Of a stretch of DNA of 64,000 nucleotides, positions 1-10,899 are shown piece by piece. A program made the translations under genes and the position numbers. Below the pieces are notes generated by a model. The model did not search any database and had not been told where the DNA came from. It saw only the letters and a program-made list of their open reading frames with translations. The stretch is from NCBI GenBank assembly GCA_037833965.1, contig AP031356.1, forward strand, positions 4,982,501 through 5,046,500, written 5' to 3'. Each line of letters begins with the position of its first letter. Position 1 is the stretch's first letter. This stretch comes from Marchantia polymorpha subsp. ruderalis (taxonomy: Eukaryota; Streptophyta; Marchantiopsida; Marchantiales; Marchantiaceae).

Positions 1-174
1 TCAAAATGCCTACCTCATGATGGTGCCCAAGACAGTGCAGAGCTGTGCTTTCAGCTTTTGGAAGAAGTTTCTTCTATCACCGCCCATGGAGCAGTGTCAC
101 TCGTTTCCGACCAAGATGCCCCGATAATTCCTGTCTCTGTCGAGCTTTTCACTTGTAAAGACTCTGATTGCTGA
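1..174 (+). CDS. 3' end of an unidentified gene, cut by the window edge
   Basis: Reading frame 1 is open from the first base to a TGA at 172-174 and gives 57 residues of ordinary composition, with an acidic stretch (AELCFQLLEEVSS) and a cysteine-containing tail (ELFTCKDSDC). No domain is recognised. The other two forward frames give less protein-like sequence. It could be the last exon of a gene lying to the left or a chance frame. Nothing else in the window indicates its function. Confidence 0.4.
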   Translation, partial: SKCLPHDGAQDSAELCFQLLEEVSSITAHGAVSLVSDQDAPIIPVSVELFTCKDSDC

Positions 175-1461
175 AAGTTGAGTTTCTTCTGGACGTTTGT
201 GTGTAGAGTTATCCTGTGCATCGGCTATTTATATGCCCAGAGGATAACTGTACGCGGTTATCCTTAAGGTGCTACTAGGCATGCTCCTGAATTGTGAACG
301 TCCTATGTACAAGGTAATACAAGTTTTTGAAGTGAATATTATGGAAATGCAGGGATATTCACTAACTGCTCTCTATAACTGATGTACTTTCTTTTCGGTC
401 GTATTTAACATGTTTTTCCTCTGCAACATCTTGCAATGTCCAGCGTAACTCAAGTACAATTCCATCACATAACATTTGCATCATACGAAGCATGCATTGA
501 GGGTAAAACAGTCAGAAGCTAGATTGATGTGTATAATGGCTTGTTCACGAGAAGCCTGCCTGCTGGGATGAGGACCAGGTTTTCGTATGCAAGAAAACAG
601 CTACGTATCGTTCTGCGCACGATTTAGCTCAGACTTACGTGCAAGGAATGCAAAAAATATTGTGGTTAGATCAGGAATGGTTCCAGACAAAGAACTGAAA
701 TGATGAATATGATTTTGTGACACATGAATATGTAGCTTAGAAAGAGTTACTTCCGAATATTTTTTAGTGCTAGTAACATTGAAGGAAACCTCAGAAATGT
801 GACGAATGATGGTCAAAACTATCTAATACATTGTTTCAACACTGGAAAAGACTTGGGAGTATGTTTGGTGAACTATTTTTATTGACAACGGCCTGCCCAG
901 AGACAGCGTCTGTGTTTGTAGTGTCTATACAGAATTGATCATTCAGGGGTAGGGTCTATTTGCTAGAGGATCACATAGTGTAGTTGATACCTGTCTATTC
1001 ATTCAGCTTCTTCGTTTGCAGACTGGAAGATACTGGAGACAATTATCTGATCTATGTAATAAACCTGCTTAGCTAGTTCAGGGCCGTCAGCTAGATTGTT
1101 CGTCTAAGACTGGTAAAGGTTTGGAAGCTCTCGACATGATTACTGCTGACCAAGCTCTCCATCTGCTTAGTGATCCTGTAGCCACATAAGTGTCGTGACG
1201 ATGATTTCCCTATCCCACAAATATGGTGCAAACGAGATTTTGCAGATATCCTAAAGATTCAGCTCAGCTCATTCAAAGCCCTGAAAACTACGGTTTACCT
1301 AGCTAATGTGTAGAAACTTGGGGCACGTCTGGTAAATTGGCAGATATATTTTGTTTCGGAGAGGCTGAGATTCCACCTCGGAGACGCAGTACCAGATGCA
1401 GAGTCGATTCCTTTTGGATGTTGGATGTTGTAGCCATGTTCCTTCCTCAAAGGGGGAATAT
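175..1461. other. Intergenic; includes polyubiquitin 3' flank
   Basis: No convincing gene is seen. The part next to 1461 must hold the 3' untranslated region of the minus-strand polyubiquitin gene. The short frames present have no recognisable domain. Confidence 0.5.
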
Positions 1462-2631
<1,170 letters not shown>

Positions 2632-2758
2632 TCACCAACAACAATCTTCGATCTCGAATCTCTCGAAATCTCTCGTTACAACACTAGCCGAGATCACTCG
2701 TTTGTGTGAGCACCGGTGCTCTCAGAACTGAATGCTGTATAAGGTCGAGCACGGGCAG

Positions 2759-2765
2759 TTATATA
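2759..2765 (-). promoter_or_regulatory. TATA box of the polyubiquitin gene
   Basis: Read on the minus strand this is TATATAA, about 152 bases upstream of the start codon. Initiation would then fall near 2730 and give a leader of roughly 120 bases. The position fits a class II promoter, but the start site itself cannot be seen. Confidence 0.55.
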
Positions 2766-3240
2766 CAACTCGCAAGCTTACAGGACACGCCAGCGCGACG
2801 CGATGCCCAAATTCAAAGACTAGACCGTGAGCAGCTGCACGAATTTGCAACGTCCTTCCGCTGAGTGGGCGCTCGCTCGACTGTGTTGCCGTGCGTCGTC
2901 AGCCGAAGCGGAAGGAGTGAAAAAATGACGGCGCCTGACAGCTGGCAGACCTTCGCTTGTGCCCTTCAGAAAAGATCCAGAGCGGCCAGGTCAGCAGTGC
3001 CAGTTCGTCACTTGGACTCTCGTCGTGAGTCATTCTGACACAGAGTTTGTCCAATGATCGACGGACACGTGTCTTTTGATCCCGGAGTGATACATTCTGG
3101 AGTAAGACGAGAAGGCACGAGATAGAGGCGAACGGTGGCGTCAAAACGTTAGGGACTGTGGCAAGTTTTGCAACTGACGAATCTCGTCGGTTACAATACT
3201 TGGATTATGCCTCTACAGTTTCCGTTTCTAGATTACGATC

Positions 3241-3300
3241 AAGTGGTTTGATCAAGTGATCAAGTGGTCAAGTGGTTTAATCAACTGATCAAGTGGTTTT
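3241..3300. repeat. Short direct repeats of ATCAAGTGGT type
   Basis: The words GATCAAGTG, GTCAAGTGG and GATCAAGTGG recur within 60 bases about 650 bases upstream of the polyubiquitin start. It may be a simple tandem expansion or a cluster of protein-binding sites. Confidence 0.55.
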
Positions 3301-4750
3301 AATCGTGGCAAAGGGTAGAGGAATTTTCTTTCTGAAGTTTGAATACTCGCCAACTGACTGCAATCTCTTCTCTTCACCTCAGCTACATCAGTCCTCGGGT
3401 GAGATTCGCGTGGAGAGTGGCCTTTTTTAGTGTTTCGTGCGCGTGCTGAAGGCTGACCCCAAAAACAAGAAAGAAAAGAAAGATTGCTGACCCATTCGTT
3501 AAGTCATGAAGTCAGTCATGAAGAAGGCTTGGGATGTTCCAAAAAACTCTCCCTTATCTTTTCCGGTGGGACTGAAATGAAGATTAGGGCCTACGGCAGG
3601 CGATAAGACGAAGTCGATAAAAAGAAACATGCGCCCTTCGGGCGTTGAAATATTTGGCACGTTGACGTTTGTCACAGGTGTGCATAAAATTAATAATTTA
3701 TTCATCTATATGATGTTTTTCAAAACCTGAGACGTAGTAATACTAGTCAGTTGAATATCATCGTATATCATAACAACTCAAGAAGGCAATGACAACGCAT
3801 CAATAACAATGTCACTGATGTTACTTATGTGTCATTTTATTTCTATTAAACAAGAAATTTTATTCGTCTAGAGCCACACCTATCGATGTCACCGAGGTGA
3901 CACCGACCGTATTTCTCCGGGGTGACGGTCGGGGTCTTCATACGTACATCGTTCGTGTGAATCAAGCAAACTCAACTGCTGGGAGTTTGTGATAAGCTTT
4001 ACTCTTATCATTGCTTCTGGTCAGATTTGCCGCTACACATTTGCATCGATTCCAGAGGAACTTCGTCTCCGAACGATAACGCTCCATAGCGAAAACCGAA
4101 ACCATTGCGTCGAGGTTGTGACCGTGGTGGCTGAGATCTTCTTCTCTCGAATCCGCAATTTGTCACGCACGATTCGATCTAGACCCTAAACCCTCCATCA
4201 ACCATGACGGTGCGAGAGTTGTTCTCTAGTTTCTTCATTTTCTTCTAGTTTAATTAAGCCTTTAGATCGGGCAGCAACGACCACTTACACCGGCTACATA
4301 GATTAGAGCATGCTCGAGACGATGCGTGCGCATGTTTGTATACGCATATGAACCCTGTCCAGGGCGAAGCAGCTTTCACCGCGGTCCGTTTTTCTGTGGA
4401 TATGGCGCCTGTAGCGTTGTGGAATATGCCGGCTGGTGGAGCGGAGTTTTTTTCTGCTTGCATTTGATTGGCTCACTCGTCGATTTTGTCAGGCCAGTGT
4501 CCCGTTTCGGAGCAGTCATTGCATGCCCAGCTTGTTTATCGATCTCTAGTTTCACCCTCTCGTCCTCGGGGCCTGCTCAATCCTTTTTGGACTCCCAGTT
4601 AGTCCAATTCTTGAACATTGCATCTAAAAGCCTGAGTGGCATCCGCTCTAGTCGTAGATCGAACGGTGATGAACTCCCAATAACTCCTTTGCGAGTGTTG
4701 GATGCCAGATGTAGCTAGATGTCAATGGGCTCCTGGCCTTCGGTGTTTCA

Positions 4751-4782
4751 CCTAGGCGACGAGGCGGAAGGCGTCGTCTAGG
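4751..4782. repeat. Inverted repeat / small hairpin
   Basis: CCTAGGCGACG (4751-4761) pairs with CGTCGTCTAGG (4772-4782) across a 10-base loop, with ten Watson-Crick pairs and one mismatch or wobble. The role is unknown. Confidence 0.6.
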
Positions 4783-5488
4783 AGTTCATAGGTGTTCGTA
4801 GTTCAATGTGTGTAAGTGGCGTTATCGGGATGGAGTGTATTTGAACAGTAAGTTTTTTGCCGACTTCGAGGTCGGATTGCAAGCTAGCTCGTCAAAACCG
4901 GCAGTGCTGGACTGAAACGCAAGTCTTTCAATCGATAAACATAGAAGTCGTTCATGTACTTTCATCCGCTCTTTTCTTCTCTACCTTCCATCCCGTGGTT
5001 CGCGAGAAGCTGCGAGTACTAGGATTGGCAGTGATGTTTGAATCCTTGGATCCCTAGCTTCTTCCAAGCATGTCCAGATCCAGGGACCGTGAGGAGCAAG
5101 TATTTGTGTGTAATCGGATCAATTGTAGACAAAATAAGGAGAGAGGTAATCTATGGCTCCGGACGTTTGAAGATCGCACCGCGTTTGATTGATCACGTGC
5201 TGGCGGCTCGAAACGGGTTATAAGCAGCAAGAAGTAGCTTGTATGTGAGTCGCGATCAACAATATATGAGTAGCGAAAGTAACTGAGAAGATGGAAAATT
5301 ATCCAAATCGGTCCCAACTTCATAGGTTCCACATGTCCAGAACGGAACACGAGGACGCATCGTGGCCTACAAGAAATCACAAGAGCGATAGAAGCACAAG
5401 GGAAGGGAAGGGAATCATGTAGAGAGAAATTGCGATCTCGAAGAAATGAGAGGTCCGAGCGGGGTCGATGTCGCCGTACAAAGATGCT

Positions 5489-5516
5489 TTCGGTACTGAC
5501 AAAAGACAGTACCGAA
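5489..5516. repeat. Perfect 10-bp inverted repeat
   Basis: TTCGGTACTG (5489-5498) and CAGTACCGAA (5507-5516) are perfect reverse complements separated by eight A-rich bases. The role is unknown. Confidence 0.65.
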
Positions 5517-5619
5517 TCGCTAAGATCAGCCAGTGACTAACCGGTCCCACAACACTCAGGCTTCAATTTGTGTGAGATGACATTTGTCACCAGAATTATT
5601 CTTCGTGATTGAGGAAACG

Positions 5620-5690
5620 GCAACGCATATAGAATAGACTCTGCATTCAAAGTGTGCGATTCACTCACTGAAGTCTATTCTATTCGTTGC
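5620..5690. repeat. Inverted repeat with long loop
   Basis: ATAGAATAGACT (5629-5640) and AGTCTATTCTAT (5672-5683) are perfect complements. Pairing resumes outside a small bulge (GCAACG against CGTTGC), giving about 18 paired bases around a 31-base loop. It could be a small non-autonomous transposon end pair or an RNA stem-loop. Confidence 0.55.
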
Positions 5691-5740
5691 AATTTGCTCA
5701 ATCACAGAGTTTCGCGCTAGGGGAATTTACGATGAATCCC

Positions 5741-5859
5741 TGGGAGAATGGGAACATGGAAGGCAAATGTGACGAAGTTTGGAAAGTCGATGATTTGTTG
5801 GGAGAATGGGAACATTTTTGGTAGCAAATGTGACGAGGTTTGGTGAGTCGATGATTTGT
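5741..5859. repeat. Two-copy tandem duplication, about 60-bp unit
   Basis: The segment beginning TGGGAGAATGGGAAC at 5741 is repeated from 5799 with a few substitutions and small length changes. Both copies end in GTCGATGATTTGT. Confidence 0.8.
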
Positions 5860-6662
5860 TTCGGCAAGAGCATACACGTGGAGGCAGGTATCTCCCTGAC
5901 CACAAGCTTGAAGAGTTTTCACAGAGTTTTGCACTTGCTAAATCTAGTAACAATCGCCGGGATAAGTAACTGTAAGTGGAGATCAGGATATTTTGTCGGA
6001 CAATATACTGCAAGAAACGCCAAGGCAATGGATGGTAATTAGATAAGTTGCTGACACCTCAGAAGAACCAGGAAGTGCTGCCTCTTCTATTCTGCTTGAC
6101 TTCGCGTACAGCCAGCCACGGTCAGAACCTCCAGGCAGTGGGGTGGGTTTCCGCTTTGGATCGCTCTCTCTTTCGCACTCGAGTTTCCTGTTATGGCGTA
6201 AGATTTAACTCTCCACATTTGGATCGCTTTTAAATGTGGGGCGGCTTATATGACGTGCCATGAAACAATGACACGAATACAGTTTATCACAGAACGTAAC
6301 TAATCAACAACGGTGTACGTATGAAGGGCCCGGCCGTCAGCCCGGAGGCATATGGTCGGGGTGGCTCTAGTCTGCAATTTAACCAGCCAGTAGATTGGTC
6401 TTCCATGAGACATTCAAGAAGAAAATGAGCGCACTTGACAGACAGCAGTTTTGTTTTCAAGCAATATTCGTTAAGTGAGGTTACAAATCTGGATTTCTTC
6501 CGTCTGTACGGTAAAGGGAATCCTGACAAGCAGCAACAGAAAAGCATGACTTTTTCTGAATAAGGAAACTCATTTGACGTTCTACCTTCTGACCTCAATT
6601 TTATATTATACGTCTTCATTCTTGGTTTCGATCATGTGATCAATTCATGCATTTTGGAATAA

Positions 6663-6688
6663 GGGGTTTAGGGTTTTAGGGTTTAGGG
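6663..6688 (+). repeat. Short interstitial telomere-like patch
   Basis: About three units of the plant telomere word TTTAGGG occur in tandem, one with an extra T. It could be an interstitial telomeric trace or telo-box promoter elements. Confidence 0.6.
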
Positions 6689-7479
6689 TCCAGTCTGGCA
6701 AAATATGTCGCTACGACCAACCCTAGGATTTACAACTAAGAATTTACACAGAGCTTGATGCCCACCCGTCGCTAGACCTTCTCCACATCTGAACAATCGA
6801 TAGCATACAATCGAACAGATCGATCGGTGGATGGCGTTTCCTGGGCAAGCGCTTCCTCCTTTTCAGCCATTATGAAGGTAACCATGATTTAAGGGTCATA
6901 CATTGATACGAACATTAAGATGACCACGACATATTTTATTTCTCAACATTTAGAGAAGCACGGGCATTCGTAAGAAGGAGTTAACCATTAGTTGCATTGT
7001 AATAGTAAACAATAGCTTTGACATCCTGGCTTCAATCTCATTTACATTCAGGACGCAAATAATGATGACGCCAAATGATAATCATGATGTTTCAGACGTC
7101 GCTCCATCTAGCTGCCTACTTGATAACAAGACTGAAAGAGGCAATTTGCTCACCGTCCTTTCGTTCCAACTATTTTTAATCCTATATGACAACTGGCGAT
7201 GCTTCCTCGCTACTCTCGTTGCTCTTACCAGAGAGAGAACTCGAGTACAGAATGGTATTTCTACATTTTCTATGGAAACTGTCAGTTGCTAACTGCAGTA
7301 ATTCGAGTATTAGCGGATGAATCAGATATACAACTGGAGCAAGCTCGCGACAGCCGTGTCTTGAATTTTATTAAGTTCAAGATTGCTATTATGTGTCTGT
7401 AAACTTGTACCCAAGTATATGACTGATAACTTGACACATCTTCTATCTACGGACCTGAGAACGACCGAGCTGCTTCCAA

Positions 7480-7655
7480 GTTCCGGTATTGACATATTCT
7501 ACACTTTGAATGAGAGATTAGTGACAGAGAAGGAGTTGATAGATCGAACGCAGTTGTACTTTTGCATCGGTATTTACCTGTTTATTCTACACTCTAAATG
7601 GGAAGGTTAGTGACAGACAAAATATTGAAAAATTAAGCGCAGTTATCCTTCTGTT
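7480..7655. repeat. Two-copy imperfect tandem repeat, 88-bp period
   Basis: TATTCTACACTTTGAATG at 7495 recurs at 7583 as TATTCTACACTCTAAATG, followed in both copies by TTAGTGACAGA and later GCAGTT. The second copy runs into the last exon of the minus-strand D27-like gene, so part of that exon (AACTGCGC) may come from the duplicated sequence. Confidence 0.65.
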
Positions 7656-9780
7656 TTGCTGTTTTACCTGCAACAGCGCACAATAAGAAAATTGTAGTCA
7701 AAACACGGAGTATGCCGAATGATGAAATGCACCCAACATTCCTAAATGATGGCAGAAGCTGTCCAGATAAAAATTGGAGAAAGCCACTCACATAATGAAT
7801 AACATGGTTGTTTGTAGGCATCATCTTCCTCAATAGGAGGCGGTTTAAGTCCATAAATCATATCACAACTCATATCTTCAAAATCTGTTGATTTTCGTGA
7901 CACAATGCCAAAGTAAGTCAGCCTTTAACAATTGCGAAAGGGTTCTCACAATCCTACCATCACTTCAGTCACAACACGGAAGTCTATCAGTCAAGAGATT
8001 TGAAGGCTGAATGCGTACTTGGATTCATCGTCAGCGGCATGCCGAACTGCTTGCCGATGAATTCTTGCGTCGGATTTTTGCAGAGGTTGACGCATAAACC
8101 GACACATTGACTATTTTCTAAATACCTGAGAAAATAGCTTAATCAGCGTCAAGATTAGACATGAAAATACTAAAGACTTGTTATGGAGAAAAATATTTGG
8201 CAGTAGATCGCCGCATAGAGAATAGGGTGGCTGTCTCAGAAGTACCTGCACTTTTTTATATGTACCGTACTTCTCATCATCACTCCATTCACTTCCGCCT
8301 CCCTGATCTACAAATAATGAAACAAAGGGTCAATAATCCTATATGGAACGATCTCCTTAAGGCAGGTTCAGCGTGCATGAATTCAGGTTTTGTATAGAAC
8401 GAAAATTTCTTACCTCGGTATCACCAATGAGCCATCTAAAAAACAACTTTGTGAAAACCGCGTAGTACTCGTTCAAAAATGTTGCTTTTGGAACAAGTCG
8501 GAACTGCGCAGAAGAAAATTCAAGAGAATAAGGGTGCAACTTTCCGGTACCCATTAATCTATCCGCAGTGATAGATAGCTATAGCGAAATCCGATCCAGA
8601 CTCCGAGAAACTACAACTTACTAACAAGAAGCAGTGCATTCAGCGGTCCTTTATGTACTTCACTTTCAGAAACCGCAGTTTTTACTATTTGTGTTGAATT
8701 CGACGCGAGTAGTAGGAAAGACTTTCAAGCTAGTTTAAGAACAAGCCATTTCGACTCCGGGAAAACCTCGAAAACGTACTGTGAAGAGGAGCCAGCTGGG
8801 CAAAACCATGTGAAGCAACTTGTGAACTGTATCACGCTGCGAAGAGGCAGGAAGACCATGAACCAATTTCCTGGTCATGTCTACGAAACCATCGTAACCT
8901 TCGAGCTCTGTAGTCTTACCTGAGTTCACACGAATGCAATCCAATATTAACCAAAAGTACGTCCCGCCGAGGGACCAACATTCGATTGGCACAATCACTT
9001 GTAGACAGTGGACCCAAGAGTGTATGAATACAGGTTGGAGGTCTTTGCCTCACCGCTCTCTCCATTATACAAACAACAAAGTCAAGAAGGAAGAGAGTCA
9101 CTATCCAGTCGTTACTCGGAAAGATACCCGTCTTCCATGTAGAACATAACTACAGCGACAAAAGACTGCCACAGAGGAACCAAGCCAATCTTGTCACCTT
9201 GATACCTAATATGCCCTTTAGCAGTTAATATTCAATTCATTGCATGCAATCACAGTAGTGAAGGTTCAGTCTCAGTGGGCACGAAAATCGGCTCCAGTGC
9301 CACGAAAGACTGAACGATTGCGAAATTGTCCCAAATCTGCTAGAATTCGTAATTCAGGTTGGACAAGATCACCAATCTTGTAATAAACAGTTAAACTGTA
9401 CAGTTAAGTAGGGGAAAATTATATAAAAAAGTGATTCAAGTATGAGCAGAAACGAAAACAGAAACCAACAGTATAGAGAGAAAGACAGTACCCGACAGTC
9501 GCTCAAGCCGATTCGTGAGAAACTGGATGGATTTTTTCTCAAGCCAAGAGTCCTCGTACTGAGTAGGTACATTCAAATGTGGCGCAGGTGCAGGAACCAA
9601 CTCTTCCTGCAATACGCAATATACCTTGCCCCTTCTCACGAATGCATTCCTCGTGTTCTGGGAGCGAACGAGAGGAGAAGGAAGAAATGTTGCTGATCCT
9701 AGGCCCTTCACTCCAAGGCCTGAGGTTGACACCAACGGCCCAGAACAAAGAGAATTCATCGTCCTCTGCACAGCTGCCAT
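7633..9780 (-). CDS. D27: DWARF27-like beta-carotene isomerase, seven exons
   Basis: Splicing 9492-9780, 8780-8919, 8414-8503, 8246-8307, 8019-8125, 7792-7884 and 7633-7667 gives 271 residues. Every join has GT/AG and matching phase. D27 proteins are plastid iron-containing enzymes that isomerise the C9 double bond of beta-carotene, the first step towards carlactone and strigolactones. Family marks include [19 protein letters not shown] (about 78-96), [43 protein letters not shown], the cysteine cluster CVGLCVNLC (201-209), FEDMSC (ending at 236), KQPC (257) and a [11 protein letters not shown] tail. The first 50-60 residues are rich in S, R and A without acidic residues, like a chloroplast transit peptide. 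The length is close to that of known D27 proteins (about 260-280). Whether it is D27 itself or a D27-like paralogue cannot be settled here. The start is the first ATG of exon 1. Confidence 0.93.
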
Positions 9781-10242
9781 ATTATGGTATGACTGATCTC
9801 GTACTGTATTTTTCAGTTTATACTATGTAAATGTTGAATTGATTGGGTTCTCGTCGAGTTGCACAAACCGTCCACTAAAAATGTGTCAGCTCATAATTTA
9901 ATTTCCAGTCTCCGTGACGGGTTTTTCCGAGAGACAAGACAGAGCAGGAAGTAGGAGCAATTGTCCAAACACTCGAGATTCACCTGCTTTTTCAGCAGAA
10001 CGCCTTCAGATTATATAGAGGACTCGGAAGCGCTTGCTTCCCGAATCTTGGAACCTGGAAACATGATTCCCTGTAATTCTACAGCTCAAACCGGAACTGT
10101 ATAATCCTGAAGCTTCAACCGTCATTCTTACTTCCACGGCACCTGCCTCGACAAGGACGATTCTTGAGTCCACGCATTGAATCTCAGATTGGGGCAGTCT
10201 TGACTTCGGGAAGTTCACTCGGGCTCCATTTGGAATGAAACA

Positions 10243-10260
10243 CAGCAGCAGCAGCAGCAG
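10243..10260 (+). repeat. CAG trinucleotide microsatellite
   Basis: Six CAG units occur in a row, just upstream of the decayed coding-like patch. Confidence 0.85.
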
Positions 10261-10313
10261 TCAAGCGAGCATTCGAATTCAGTGTTCCGGCGTTCTAGCG
10301 TTCTGGTCCTGGC

Positions 10314-10899
10314 ATGGCATCCTCTTCCGCAACCATGTCTTCGTCTCTGGTTGCCAACTTGGTGTCGTGGCCAATTCTCCATTCGCGTGGGGCCCAGTTG
10401 CCATAGGAACCGGAAAAGATCCCCCTCCTCCACAACTCAGCGTCTGTCCTCCACGGGCTCCCCCAATGGCCACCCGTTTACTTATCTCCCCAACTATTCT
10501 AGTAGCCTTCTTGTTGCACGGACGTCGATGGGACCTTGGCGGAGCCTGGAGGCCCCCTGGAGCTGACAGCCGCCTCTCTCCCGAGCTCTTGTGGGCAATC
10601 CTCCTCTCAGAACGGCCCTTGTTTCAAGTGCTCCCCGGCTTGCTGGCAGATTTCAAGGGCAGCGCCGAAAGCATTTGCTCGTTGTGCGTCTTCCCAAGAG
10701 CGTACGGCAGCGTCCACAACACGCCAAAATCCGACTGTACACAAAGAATGAGTCGCGGGGGGCGGATTTCGCCATGGAATCGAACTCCGTGCTCTTCACA
10801 TCAAAGAGGAGCACACGGAACTCCGATTCCCTCTCGATGCATGAGAAGCTCGCTCGCCTACCGAAGTCCAGGACGATGACTCTCAATCCGCCAGCCTGA
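10314..10899 (+). pseudogene. Possible decayed coding sequence with transit-peptide-like start
   Basis: The ATG at 10314 opens a frame beginning MASSSATMSSSLVANLVS, which looks like a chloroplast transit peptide, but it stops after about 30 residues. A second forward frame reads through most of 10282-10899 with a single TGA near 10565 and is rich in S, R, P and basic residues. The two frames do not join without an intron or shift, and no good splice sites are seen between them. It may be a broken host gene, a captured fragment or chance coding in GC-rich DNA. No family is recognised. Confidence 0.25.

Larger units (their letters stand above)
3499..7632. other. Intergenic region, no gene recognised
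   Basis: Both strands carry only short frames without recognisable domains. It contains several small inverted repeats (3888-3932, 4751-4782, 5489-5516, 5620-5690), two imperfect tandem duplications (5741-5859 and about 7480-7655) and a short telomere-like patch (6663-6688). A spliced gene with small exons could be missed: the neighbouring D27-like gene is visible only after splicing. The frame at 5038-5223 is slightly protein-like but has no family match that I know. Confidence 0.4.

Noticed and set aside
10235-10879. 214-residue plus-strand frame
   Set aside because: Composition follows GC-rich DNA and it overlaps other equally open frames. It starts at a CAG microsatellite and has no recognisable domain.
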